64,000 nucleotides of DNA from Flavobacterium sp. GTDB lineage: Bacteria > Bacteroidota > Bacteroidia > Flavobacteriales > Flavobacteriaceae. The position numbers and the translations under genes were made by a program. Below are positions 36,968 through 46,406 of this stretch, piece by piece (position 1 is the first letter of the stretch; each line of letters opens with the position of its first letter). The stretch covers positions 1 through 64,000 of the forward strand of contig JADKDN010000004.1 of assembly GCA_016718345.1 (NCBI GenBank). Reading direction: 5' to 3'. Below the pieces are notes generated by a model. It was not told the DNA's origin and made no database searches. It saw nothing but the letters and a program-made list of their open reading frames with translations.

Positions 36968-37701
36968 TTAATTAACTTGATAGACTAATTTAACAGTAAT
37001 ACTGGCGGTTTTGTTTTTAGAAATAGTATTAAAGGAACCACCATAGGAGAAGTCTTCAGAGGAGTTTTGACCCGTTATTTGAAAAACTCCCATATCTGAT
37101 TTTTTAAATTACCCAAACTAGCATTTGCATTTTCGGCTATACTTTTTGCTCTAATACTTGCATCTTTTGTGGTCTCGGCAATCATTTTTATTTTAAGTTC
37201 AGCAAGTTTTGTGTAATAATACTCTGGTGGATTGGAATAGAATTCAATTCCTGAATTGATTAATTCGCTGGATTGTCTTGAAATTTCTTCTATTTTATTT
37301 ACTTCCTTGGATTGTATGGAAACACTTTGTGTTAAGGTAAACCCAGTGAAAATTTGTTGTTTGGGAGTGCCATTTTCATTATACGTAGTTTCAAAATCTT
37401 TATTGAAATTAACGGCAGAAAAAATGATATCACTGGTAGCAATTCCTTTTCCAGATAAATAGGTTTTTATTTTTTCGCGGTCGCTGTCTAAGGCAGCATA
37501 AGCATCTTTAAGTGTATAACTTTTCTTAGAAAAAGAACCACTCCAAACAATAAGGTCTGATACAAAATCTTTTTTCCCTAAACCTGTAACGCTAATCGTA
37601 TCATTGCTTTGGTTTCGATTTTGAAAAGCATTAGAAAATAAATAAGAGGAGATTATAATTGCTAGAGCAATAATAATTACGTTTAGATTATTCTTAAGCA
37701 T
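36968..37701 (-). CDS. SIMPL domain (DUF541) protein, frameshift near C-terminus
   Basis: About 245 residues with one N-terminal membrane anchor (LNVIIIALAIIISSYLFS) followed by a SIMPL domain (ISVTGLGKKDFVSDLIVWSGS...). I prefer the ATG at 37701 (MLKNNLNV) over the one at 37725. The frame as read stops at 37075, but a one-base shift in the AAAAAAT run near 37095 gives KSDMGVFQITGQNSSEDFSYGG and ends TASITVKLVYQVN at 36968, the conserved C-terminal part of the domain. The domain is named after a mammalian signalling protein; in bacteria its function is unclear, with periplasmic or outer-membrane stress roles suggested. Confidence 0.78.
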
Positions 37702-37782
37702 AATATATTGATTAAATTCAATCAAATGTAAGCAATAATTAGAACCTTTTTTAAATTATAAGATATTTTACAACACTAAATA

Positions 37783-38418
37783 TCAAAAAAATGATTTTGT
37801 AGAAGTGTCTTTTCTAGCGTATTCAAATCGGTCAATTAGTTTCGGTAAACAGTAGCCATCAAGTCCATTTAGGCTCACTACATTAACTTTATCTAACTGT
37901 AGCCAACCTTTTTCGTGCTCTAGAATGGGGTCATAAAATAAGTGTTCAATAGAAGCTACAATATGAATGGTATTGTTCTCTTGGATGTGGTACTCGTTTA
38001 GATATTTGCATAGTAATTGTACTGGACTTCCTTTTACAAAAGGGAAATCAATCTCTTTTTTATATTCTTCCTCAAGATTCGTTTTATCAAATTCAGAAAT
38101 ACCAAAATCATAATTTGCTGAGGTATGATGTGCATCAGCAATCATATTGTCAGTTATGTGATTCACTGTAAAAAAGCCTGTTTCTTTTATATTTTTATAA
38201 GTATCTCTAGGAACAGTGGTTGGTCTCATTATAAATCCCAGTAGAGCAGGATCGCTTCCAAGGTGCGTTATACTACTAAAAATAGCCACGTTGCTTTCCC
38301 CACTTTCTGATTTGGTAGCTATCAAATTTGCAGATTTGTATCCTGTACACGAATTGATAAGATTTAATCGTTCAACTTTTTCCATCTGTGAGATGGTATT
38401 TTTTGATATATGAATCAT
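37783..38418 (-). CDS. Flavin reductase-like FMN-binding protein
   Basis: A 211-residue flavin reductase-like split-barrel protein. The block SGESNVAIFSSITHLGSDPALLGFIMRPT is typical of the FMN-binding region, and TGFFTVNHI follows. Members reduce or bind FMN for oxygenases. Partner and substrate cannot be told from the neighbourhood. It is read away from the penicillin acylase gene. Confidence 0.8.
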   Translation of the reverse strand: MIHISKNTISQMEKVERLNLINSCTGYKSANLIATKSESGESNVAIFSSITHLGSDPALLGFIMRPTTVPRDTYKNIKETGFFTVNHITDNMIADAHHTSANYDFGISEFDKTNLEEEYKKEIDFPFVKGSPVQLLCKYLNEYHIQENNTIHIVASIEHLFYDPILEHEKGWLQLDKVNVVSLNGLDGYCLPKLIDRFEYARKDTSTKSFF

Positions 38419-38558
38419 ACTAAATTGGATTAGTTTACAAAGATATGTTTTGTTTAATTAAAAATTAAATTTATTAAACAAAATTTATTCAAATTCTGTA
38501 ACAAAAAAAGGAAACCAAAATTCAATACTAGATTTCAAAATAGGATTTCTAAAAAGAG

Positions 38559-38566
38559 TATATTTG
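38559..38566 (+). promoter_or_regulatory. Likely -7 box of the penicillin acylase gene
   Basis: TATATTTG matches TAnnTTTG 17 bp before the ATG at 38584; no convincing -33 element. Confidence 0.4.
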
Positions 38567-38583
38567 ATTTTAAATTATTCAAA

Positions 38584-40662
38584 ATGAAAAAAGTAAAAAA
38601 AGCTTTTCTTGTTTTTTTTGTCATTTTAGCTGTAGTTATTTTGTTTCTAATTCTTTATGGCTTGTATTTAAAACCTAAATACGAGGGCGATGTACAACTC
38701 CAAAACATTGAAAAAGAAACCACGGTCTATTTTGATGATTATGGAATTCCTCATATTTATGCTAATACGCAGAAAGATGCTATGGTTGCTTTAGGGTACG
38801 TTCATGCTCAAGATAGATTGTGGCAAATGGAATTAATCAGACGAATTGCTCCAGGAAGATTATCCGAAATTTTTGGGACAAAAACCCTTAAAGTAGATCA
38901 ATTTTTTGCTGGAATTGGTATTGATGAAGCTTCTGAAAAAGCGATTTTTGAATTAGACAAAAATGCTCAGAGCTATATTTTGGCAGAAGCGTATTTGGAT
39001 GGAATTAATCAATATATAGACAGTGGTCCAACTCCAATTGAGTTTCAACTATTAGGATTAAAAAAACATAAGTTCACTATCAAAGATGTTTATAATGTAT
39101 TTGGCTATATGTCATTCAGCTTTGCCATGGCTCAAAAAACAGATCCTTTACTAACAGATATTCGAGATAAATTTGGAATGGATTATTTGAAAGATTTCGG
39201 AATTGATGGTAGTTTAAATACGACTCAATTGAAAAGTTTTGTTGGTAAATCAAGAGAATATTCGCAAATTTCTACTGCTGTAACTTCTCTTCTTGAAATG
39301 ACTCCAGTACCTCAATTAAGAAAACAATAAAAGTTAAGGATAGTTTAGATGTGGTTTTAAATCTAAAAATCAGTCGACATGGACCAATTGTAAATTCGCT
39401 CATTGAAGGAATACATCAAAAGGAGCCAATAGCTATGTCGTGGGTGTATACGCAACAACCTATTAAGATTTTGGAAGCCACCTATTCACTCTGTCATGCT
39501 AAAAATGTAACTGATTTTAACAGTCATATTTCATTAATTGCCGCACCAGGATTGAATATTATGTATGGAGATGCTACAGGTAATATCGCTTGGACAACTT
39601 CTGGAAAATTGTACAAGCACGATACAGGAGTGAATACTAATTTTATTCTTGATGGAGCAACAGGTAAGGATGATGTCAAAGAATATATTGATTTTTCTAA
39701 AAATCCTCAAGCTTTAAATCCTTCATGGAACTATGTATATTCAGCAAACAATCAACCTGAAGCTATTGATGGATTTTTGTATCCAGGGTATTATTTACCA
39801 GAGGATAGAGCCAAAAGGATATTTAACTTATTAGAATCCAAAGAGCAATTGGACTAAGGAAGATGTTAGCAAAATGATTACTGACAACACTTCATCTAAA
39901 TCTCCAACTATTGTAAGAAATTTAATTGCAAGTGTTGATTACAATTCACTCTCTGAAAATGGAAAAAAGGGATACTCTATTTTAAAATCATGGAAAGGGA
40001 CAAATGAATTACAAGATGTTGCTCCAACCATCTATAATAAATGGATTTATTTGTATTTGAAAAATACATTTAAAGATGAGTTAGGAGAGGAGGATTTCAA
40101 GCTGTTTTTAGGTTCTCATATTATGAAACAGATTATAGCCTCTCAAATAAAGAATGTTAATTCGCCATGGTGGGATAATGTAACAACAAAAACCAGCAAA
40201 GAAACTAGAAAAATGATTTTAGAAACGTCGTTCAAAGAAGCCATTTCAAATCTTGAAAAACAACTTGGAACATCAGTAAATTCGTGGACATGGAATAGAG
40301 TTCATAAAGTAGAGCACCAGCATCCGTTGGGTAAAGTTAACGCTTTACGTAGTTATTTCAATGTTGGTCCTTTTGATATAAACGGTTCCAATGAAGTCAT
40401 TAACAATCAATTTTTTACTTTTTCTGAAAATGGAGAATACACAGTTACAGGGGGACCTTCCACCCGAAGAGTAATTGATTTTTCTGATATTGAAAACAGT
40501 TGGAGTATCCTGCCTACAGGTCAATCCGGAAATTCGTTGAGTAAACATTACCGTGACCAAGCTGAAATGTATAACGCTGGGAAGTTTAGAAAAATGAAAT
40601 TAAACAAAGAAGAAATTATTCTAACTTCGACCAAATTAGTTTTTAGACCTAAAGAGAAATGA
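38584..40662 (+). pseudogene. Penicillin acylase family protein, internal deletion and frameshift
   Basis: N-terminal nucleophile (Ntn) amidase of the penicillin/AHL acylase family, with an N-terminal membrane or signal segment (residues 6-25). The alpha-subunit part is clear (VYFDDYGIPHIYANTQKDA, GYVHAQDRLWQMELIRR). It ends at EMTPVPQ near 39315, then jumps into KKTIKVKDSLDVVLNLKISRHGP in another frame. The segment expected between, with the processing site and the catalytic Ser of the beta subunit (usually GSN-type), is missing, roughly 100 codons. A second one-base shift lies near 39852 (EQWTKEDVSKM after correction). The rest, with WNRVHKVEHQHPLG and NGEYTVTGGPSTRRVIDF, is typical. As written it cannot be active. 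Confidence 0.85.
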
Positions 40663-40724
40663 TTTTCAATAACAATGGTAAAATTCAATTGTAATTTTCA
40701 ACATTGCTATTGCCATTGAATTTA

Positions 40725-41086
40725 TTATTCTTCTCGATGTACTTTCATGAAATCAAAAGCAGGTTTGCAAATAGCAATATATTCACAAGGTTCTTCAAAA
40801 GGATTTGAATATTGGACACGAGTATTTTTTCAATTTTTATAGATTGACCAGCTTCTAAAATTAGTACTTCATCCTCAATTATAAACTGTTTTTTGCCTGA
40901 AATAATATAGGTATATTCATCAAATTCAGGAGTTTGAAATGGTTCGCTCCAATGTGGCGGTGCAATCATGTGAGCAATTGAAATTTCGTGATTTCCAGTA
41001 GTTGGAATTCCGTGATGTTCTTCAATACGCTTTCCATCAGTAGTTGGAACAACAAATGGAGATTTCTGAATGAAATATTTTTTCAT
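40725..41086 (-). CDS. Cupin domain protein, frameshift near C-terminus
   Basis: About 120 residues of single cupin fold: PFQTPEFDEYTYIISGKKQF and GQSIKIEKNTRVQYSNP after correction. As read the frame ends at 40745 in non-cupin sequence. Adding one A in the poly-A run near 40830 restores EEPCEYIAICKPAFDFMKVHREE and a stop at 40725-40727. Ligand and reaction are unknown. It lies just downstream of the DMT-family gene on the same strand. Confidence 0.75.
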
Positions 41087-41091
41087 AATGA

Positions 41092-41459
41092 TTATTTCTT
41101 AAAAATAAAATAGACAGCCAATACCAAGAAACACATACCTACAAAATGATTCCATCGTAGCGATTCGTTTTTGAAAAATAAGGTTGAGAATAACACAAAA
41201 ATGATTAAAGTAACCACCTCTTGAATTACTTTGAGTTGCATTAACGAAAATGGTCCTCCGTTGCCTTGGTAGCCAATTCTGTTTGCTGGAACTTGAAAAC
41301 AATATTCAAAAAAGCCAAGCCCCAACTTATAACTACTACTGTAATTAGACCCGCATTTTCAAACCATTTTAATTCTTTAAATTTTAAATGTCCATACCAA
41401 GCTAAGGTCATGAAAATATTGGAAAGGATTAACAAACCAATGGTAAGGTAGCCTTTCAT
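41092..41459 (-). pseudogene. DMT family (DUF486) small membrane protein, one frameshift
   Basis: Small integral membrane protein of about 120 residues with four hydrophobic helices. The N-terminal part MKGYLTIGLLILSNIFMTLAW reads from 41459. After WGLAF the frame changes at an A run near 41311, and FEYCFQVPANRIGYQGNG continues to KNESLRWNHFVGMCFLVLAVYFIFKK. The NRIGYQGNGGPFS segment is characteristic of DUF486. One missing base accounts for the break. Transport role unknown. Confidence 0.82.
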
Positions 41460-41460
41460 T

Positions 41461-42969
41461 TTATTTCTTTAAAATTTTCATCAATACGCCAAAGGCTCCA
41501 CGAATAAACGAAGCACTGGTCACTACTTTCAAAACCGATTTGGTGACAACAGTAGCAGTACTAGGTTCGTTACTTTCTACTTTCTTTTCTTCTTCGGCTG
41601 AGACTTGTTCTTGAGATACTTCGATTTTTTTGGTTAACATTTCATAGGCACTTTCGCGATCAATTTCCTCACCGTATTTTTTAACTAATTTAGATTTTGA
41701 ATTAATTTCTGCTATTTCGGCTTCAGTAAGAACATCCATTCGACTTTGTGGAGCTCTCATCATTGTGGCAGCAAGTGGAGTAGGAATTCCTTTTTCGTTC
41801 AAAGCCGTCACAAGCGCTTCGCCAATTCCAAGAGAGGTTAGAAGTTCATCGGTTTTGTAAAATTCTGATGTTGGATAGTTGTCAGCCGTCATTTTGATTG
41901 CTTTCCTATCATTGGCAGTGAAAGCTCTCAAGGCGTGTTGGATTTTAAGACCCAATTGTGCCAAAACGCCACTTGGTACGTCCATAGGGTTTTGAGTTAT
42001 AAAAAATACGCCAATGCCTTTGGAACGAATTAGTTTTACGATAGCTTCTATTTGATCTAAGAGGGTTTTACTCGCTTCATTAAATATCAAATGCGCTTCG
42101 TCTATAAAAAGAACCAATTCCGGTTGCTCAGCATCTCCTTTTTCGGGCATTTGTTGGTAGATTTCAGCTAACAAACTTAGCATAAATGTAGAAAATAATT
42201 TAGGTTTATCCTGAATATCGGTCAATCGAATAATGTTAATGTATCCTTTGCCATTTTCATCAAAACGAAGTAAATCATTAATGTCAAAAGAAGTTTCTCC
42301 AAAAAACAAATCTCCGCCTTGTTGTTCTAATTCTATGATTTTCCTTAAAATAGTTCCCGTAGTTGAAGTAGAGATTTTACCATAGCTTTCTTCAATTTCT
42401 TCTTTGCCTTCTTCCGTAATATAATTGATAACTTTTTTGATATCTTTCAAATCCAACAAAGGCATTTTGTTGTCATCACAATACTTGAAGATTACTGATA
42501 CTACTCCTGCTTGAACATCGTTTAAGTCTAAAATTCTAGAAAATAAAACGGGACCAAATTCAGATACTGTGGCACGAAGTCTGACTCCATTTTGCTGAGA
42601 CAAGGTCATTAATTCTACAGGAAAACTTGAAGGAGTATAAGGAATGTTAATTTTGGCATGGCGTTCAGTAATAAACGGTTTTTCTTCACCTTCTTTTGCT
42701 ACTCCACTAAAATCCCCTTTAATGTCCATCATAAGCACCGGAATTCCATAGGAAGATAATTGTTCAGAGAGCACCTGAATCGTTTTTGTTTTTCCTGTTC
42801 CTGTTGCTCCAGCTATTAGTCCATGGCGATTTAATGTCTTTAGAGGAATTTTAACAGAAGCCTCAGCAATGGCTTCTCCATCTAAAATTGCTCCGCCAAG
42901 GATTAAACTCGCTCCTTTTGAGGTGTAACCGCTAACAATACTCTGTATAAAATCTTCTTTTTTTGACAT
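41461..42969 (-). CDS. HerA-like ATPase, DUF853 family
   Basis: A 502-residue HerA/FtsK-like ATPase. The ATG at 42969 (MSKKEDFIQSIVSGYTSKG) is chosen; the longer frame from 43071 adds 34 residues unlike the family. Walker A is GATGTGKT (54-61), Walker B LVLFIDEAHLIF with an adjacent E, and sensor-type FITQNPMDVPSGVLAQLGLKIQHALRAF follows in pieces. The C-terminus has a K/E-rich linker and a short hydrophobic tail. Related HerA proteins translocate DNA with the NurA nuclease, but no nurA is seen here and the DUF853 branch is of unknown role. Confidence 0.85.
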   Translation of the reverse strand: MSKKEDFIQSIVSGYTSKGASLILGGAILDGEAIAEASVKIPLKTLNRHGLIAGATGTGKTKTIQVLSEQLSSYGIPVLMMDIKGDFSGVAKEGEEKPFITERHAKINIPYTPSSFPVELMTLSQQNGVRLRATVSEFGPVLFSRILDLNDVQAGVVSVIFKYCDDNKMPLLDLKDIKKVINYITEEGKEEIEESYGKISTSTTGTILRKIIELEQQGGDLFFGETSFDINDLLRFDENGKGYINIIRLTDIQDKPKLFSTFMLSLLAEIYQQMPEKGDAEQPELVLFIDEAHLIFNEASKTLLDQIEAIVKLIRSKGIGVFFITQNPMDVPSGVLAQLGLKIQHALRAFTANDRKAIKMTADNYPTSEFYKTDELLTSLGIGEALVTALNEKGIPTPLAATMMRAPQSRMDVLTEAEIAEINSKSKLVKKYGEEIDRESAYEMLTKKIEVSQEQVSAEEEKKVESNEPSTATVVTKSVLKVVTSASFIRGAFGVLMKILKK

Positions 42970-43209
42970 GAATTTTTGAATTAGATGGAAAATTAAAAAA
43001 CGAATGCAAGATATAAATAATTTTGAAGGTTGTAAACTCTTTAAATAGGATAAGTTTTCAACCGTATTCATGGGTTTGATTTAATCTAAATCATTGGTTT
43101 TTAACTTTTTTATTCTTGTACAAATTACAATAAAAAAAGAACGAAAACGTTTTTGTTAATAATACTGATTTAAATGATAAAAAAAGTTTTTTTATTTCAA
43201 CTAATACTA

Positions 43210-43217
43210 TAAATTTG
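43210..43217 (+). promoter_or_regulatory. Likely -7 box upstream of exbB
   Basis: TAAATTTG matches TAnnTTTG 57 bp before the ATG. The 300-bp gap before exbB also has AAAACGTTTT, a short dyad, near 43145-43155; no other feature is evident. Confidence 0.4.
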
Positions 43218-43273
43218 TGACACTACAAGTTAATTATAACAAAAAATAATTTAAATAATTAAAATTAAAAAAA

Positions 43274-44095
43274 ATGGCAAACGTTAAGAAAGAAAGTGGT
43301 TCAAACTTAGGGGGAATGTTCTCTGGACTAGTAATTGTAGCATGTATTGTGATAGGAGTACTCGTATGGAACTTCATCATGGGTGCAGGGTCAAATTTTG
43401 AAGGTGGAGTTAATACTGGAGCACCTTTAAAAGGAAATTATTTAGCAATGGTATACAAAGGAGGGCCAATTGTACCAGTTTTGATGGGATTGTTGTTAAT
43501 GGTGGTTGTTTTTTCATTTGAAAGATATTTTGTAATTACAAAAGCTGCTGGAAAAGGAAATCTTGATGCATTTATGAAAAATGTACAAGCTAGTATCAAA
43601 GGAGGTCATATTGACGAAGCAATTGCTGCTTGTGACAAACAACAAGGTTCGGTTGCAAATGCTATCCGTTCAGCTTTAGTTAAATATCAAGATGTTAAAA
43701 AAGAAGGTTTCAATAGTGAAGAAGCATCTGAGACAATTCACAAAGAAATTGAAGAAGCTACAGCTCTTGAAATGCCAATGCTAGAACAACACATGACTAT
43801 CATTTCTACTTTAGTTTCTCTTGGAACGCTTGCTGGATTACTTGGAACAGTAACGGGTATGATTAAAGCATTTGCTGGATTAGCTGGTGGCGGTGGAGCA
43901 GATTCTGCTGAATTGGCGAACGGTATTTCTGAGGCTTTGATTAATACAGCTACTGGGATTTCAACTTCAGCATTAGCAATTATTTGTTATAACTTCTTTA
44001 CTTCAAAAATCGATAGCCTTACCTATGCAATTGATGAGGCAGGTACTACAATCGTTAACACGTACAGACATTTTAGAGGTAGCTTAAAACAATAA
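43274..44095 (+). CDS. exbB: MotA/TolQ/ExbB proton channel family protein
   Basis: A 273-residue ExbB-type channel of the TonB motor, using proton flow to energise TonB. An extra N-terminal membrane segment (about 12-35) precedes the usual three: about 60-85 (VPVLMGLLLMVVVFSFERYF), about 178-205 (TLAGLLGTVTGMIKAFAG) and about 218-240. The conserved TGMIKAF and NTATGIS-type motifs of TolQ/ExbB are present. First gene of an exbB-exbD-exbD-tonB cluster, the usual Flavobacterial arrangement. Confidence 0.92.
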   Translation: MANVKKESGSNLGGMFSGLVIVACIVIGVLVWNFIMGAGSNFEGGVNTGAPLKGNYLAMVYKGGPIVPVLMGLLLMVVVFSFERYFVITKAAGKGNLDAFMKNVQASIKGGHIDEAIAACDKQQGSVANAIRSALVKYQDVKKEGFNSEEASETIHKEIEEATALEMPMLEQHMTIISTLVSLGTLAGLLGTVTGMIKAFAGLAGGGGADSAELANGISEALINTATGISTSALAIICYNFFTSKIDSLTYAIDEAGTTIVNTYRHFRGSLKQ

Positions 44096-44131
44096 TTTTG
44101 ATAGGTACTATCAATAAAAACAGATAAAACA

Positions 44132-44740
44132 ATGGCAATAAAAATGAAAAAAAAGTCAACATCTACCGATATGACGGCGATGTGTGACGTTGCATTCCTT
44201 TTGCTTACGTTCTTTATTTTGACCGCTACTGCTAAAGTTCCCGAAGTAATGCCTGTTGACACTCCACAGTCAACGGTGCAGACTAAATTGCCAGAAAAGA
44301 TTTGGCAACCTTGACTGTAGGTAATGGGAAAGTGTTTTTTTGATGTTAAAGGAAAAGATGTTCGCGTAAGAACACTTGAATTAATGGGTCAAAAATATGG
44401 TTTAACTTTTTCAGAGGACGATCAAAATAAATTCGCTATAATGGAAAGTTTTGGTGTTCCAGTTCAGAATCTTAAACAAATTCTTGACATGCATCCTTCA
44501 GAAAGAAGAAATGTGAAGCAACCAGGAATTCCTAAAGACTCTTTAGACAATCAATTGGCAGACTGGGTTCAGAATGCACGAATTGCTAACATAGAATTGC
44601 ATGATAAGGAATTAGAACTAGCAATTAAGGGAGATGCTAAAGAAGAATATCCTGTTATTAAAAAAGTAATGGATATTTTACAAGACCAAAAAATCAATAG
44701 CTTTAGTTTAGTTACTGGTTTGAGAGGAAAAGAAAAATAA
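44132..44740 (+). pseudogene. exbD: ExbD/TolR family protein 1, one frameshift
   Basis: Biopolymer transport protein of about 203 residues with one membrane helix. The start MAIKMKKKSTSTDMTAMCDVAFLLLTFFILT carries the functional Asp of ExbD (CDVAFLLLTFF). Near 44300 the frame breaks in LPEKIWQP and resumes as GKVFFDVKGKDVRVRTLE. One added base gives NDLATLTVG and links the two. The periplasmic domain then runs to GLRGKEK. It is 36 bp after exbB. Confidence 0.87.
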
Positions 44741-44756
44741 TTTAAAAATATACTAA

Positions 44757-45360
44757 ATGGCTGAATTAAATACCGGCGACGGTGGTGGTGGTAAAAAAGG
44801 CAGTAAAAAAGTAAGAAGTAAAAAGCAAAACTCCAAAGTAGACTTAACGGCTATGGTGGATTTGGCTTTCCTTTTAATCACTTTCTTTATGCTTACCACT
44901 ACGTTGTCTAAACCCCAATCCATGAATTTGGGTTTGCCAGATAAGGATCCCAATAAAGACAATAATAAAGATGTAAAAGTAGATGAGAATCGTACAATGA
45001 CTATTTTATTAGGGGATAATAATAAGTTAGTACGTTATGTAGGCTTGCTAGCTACACCAGTTGCAGGTGGTGCTCCAAAGAACGTTGAATATGGGAAGGA
45101 TGGTATAAGAAAAGAATTGTTGAGCAGAAAACGAAAAGTGCTTCAATATACCAGGAGACAAAAACAAAGGAATGATTGTCATTATCAAGCCTACCAAAAA
45201 ATCAAAATATCGAAATTTGGTCGATGTTCTAGACGAAATGGCAATCGTTGGAGTTCCTACTTACGCCATTGTAAATGAGTTTACGCCCGAGGAAAGTAAA
45301 TTGATTGGAGGAGGAGCTGCTGCTGCAACTCCAGCTACTGAAGAAACGACTAATCCTTAA
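44757..45360 (+). pseudogene. exbD: ExbD/TolR family protein 2, one frameshift
   Basis: Second ExbD-like protein, about 200 residues. The basic N-terminus (KKVRSKKQNSKVDLTAMVDLAFLLITFFMLT) includes the membrane helix with its Asp. The frame breaks near 45140 in SRKRKVLQ. With one base corrected it reads ...YQETKTKGMIVIIKPTKKSKY and continues as NLVDVLDEMAIVGVPTYAIVNEF, ending in a Gly/Ala-rich tail. Paired ExbD genes are usual in this locus, probably forming a heteromeric stator. Confidence 0.87.
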
Positions 45361-45381
45361 TCTAATTAAAAAAGAAAAGAC

Positions 45382-46173
45382 ATGAAATTAGATTTATTAA
45401 AAAATCAATGGTTGGAAATCGTTTTTGAAGGACGAAACAAGCTATACGGTGCATATGAACTTAGAAAAACCAATGGTAAAACGACTACCAAGTCTCTTAT
45501 TATTGGTGGAGTTATCTTTGTTTTCCTAGTAAGCATACCAGTTCTAGCTAATTTAATTCCTGATAGTTCAGATGATACTACTTTAGACCAAAAAATAACA
45601 ACAGTAAAGTTACCACCTAAAGAAGAAAAACCAAAAGAAAATCTTCCACCGCCACCGCCACCGCCTCCAAAAGTGGATCAGGTGAAGTTTGTGAAGCCAG
45701 TTGTTGCAAAAGCAGAAGAGGTGACGGAAGAACCACCAAAAGTGGAGGAAATCAAAGATAAGAAGATCGGAGCAGAAACTATTAAAGGAGATCCCGATGC
45801 CGAATTAACAGTTGAACCTGTTGGTAATGGACCTAAAGATGTAGTAGAGGAAGACAACGAAATTTACAACACAGCAGGTATTGAGGTAAAACCAGATTTC
45901 CCAGGTGGTATTGAAAAGTTTTACAAGTTTGTAGCTAAAAATTATCAAACTCCAGAAGAGGAAGGTTTGAAAGGAAAAGTTTTCGTTTCTTTCGTTGTTG
46001 AAAAAGATGGTTCACTAACTGATATCAAAGTAATTAGAGATATTGGATTTGGTACAGGAAAAGAAGCAATACGTGTACTGAAATCTTGCCCTAAATGGAC
46101 TCCAGGAGAACAAAATGGAAAGAAAGTAAGAGTACTTTATTCTTTGCCAATAAACATTCAATCGGCTGAGTAA
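45382..46173 (+). CDS. tonB: Energy transducer TonB
   Basis: A 263-residue TonB. A single membrane helix lies at about 38-58. The periplasmic linker is rich in Pro, Lys and Glu (eight consecutive prolines near 87-94). The C-terminal domain (about 175-263) has FPGGIEKFYKFVAKNYQTP, GKVFVSFVVEKDGSLTDIKV and WTPGEQNGKKVRV, typical of TonB domains that contact outer-membrane receptors. Its stop shares one base with the next ATG. The C-terminal domain is very like the lone one at 49802-50191. Confidence 0.93.
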   Translation: MKLDLLKNQWLEIVFEGRNKLYGAYELRKTNGKTTTKSLIIGGVIFVFLVSIPVLANLIPDSSDDTTLDQKITTVKLPPKEEKPKENLPPPPPPPPKVDQVKFVKPVVAKAEEVTEEPPKVEEIKDKKIGAETIKGDPDAELTVEPVGNGPKDVVEEDNEIYNTAGIEVKPDFPGGIEKFYKFVAKNYQTPEEEGLKGKVFVSFVVEKDGSLTDIKVIRDIGFGTGKEAIRVLKSCPKWTPGEQNGKKVRVLYSLPINIQSAE

Positions 46174-46406
46174 TGTTCGAAAAAATAGTTATTAATTTCA
46201 AGGAGAAATCGCTAAAAGAGCGATTTCTTCTCGTTATAGGACTGTGTTTTTTTTTGATGTATTTCGTTTTGGGATTGATTCTGATTTTTTGGAAAGAATT
46301 ACCCATAGCAATGGAACAAAAATATAGAGTAGTTTTTGGAATAGTATTGATAGTGTATTCTTTTTTTCGTTTCATACGTTTTTTCAATTCAAGTCAAGAA
46401 GAGTGA
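46173..46406 (+). CDS. Small two-helix membrane protein of the TonB locus
   Basis: A 77-residue protein with two hydrophobic helices (about 18-38 and 50-68) and a basic N-terminus. It is coupled to its neighbours: its ATG overlaps the tonB stop and its TGA overlaps the next ATG. I do not recognise a named family. The tight packing argues that it is a real gene with a role in the TonB or PstS-like system. Confidence 0.7.
   Translation: MFEKIVINFKEKSLKERFLLVIGLCFFLMYFVLGLILIFWKELPIAMEQKYRVVFGIVLIVYSFFRFIRFFNSSQEE

Noticed and set aside
43135..43165. AAAACGTTTT dyad before exbB as an operator
   Set aside because: A 10-bp AT-rich palindrome is too short to separate from chance in this composition, and no regulator gene is nearby.
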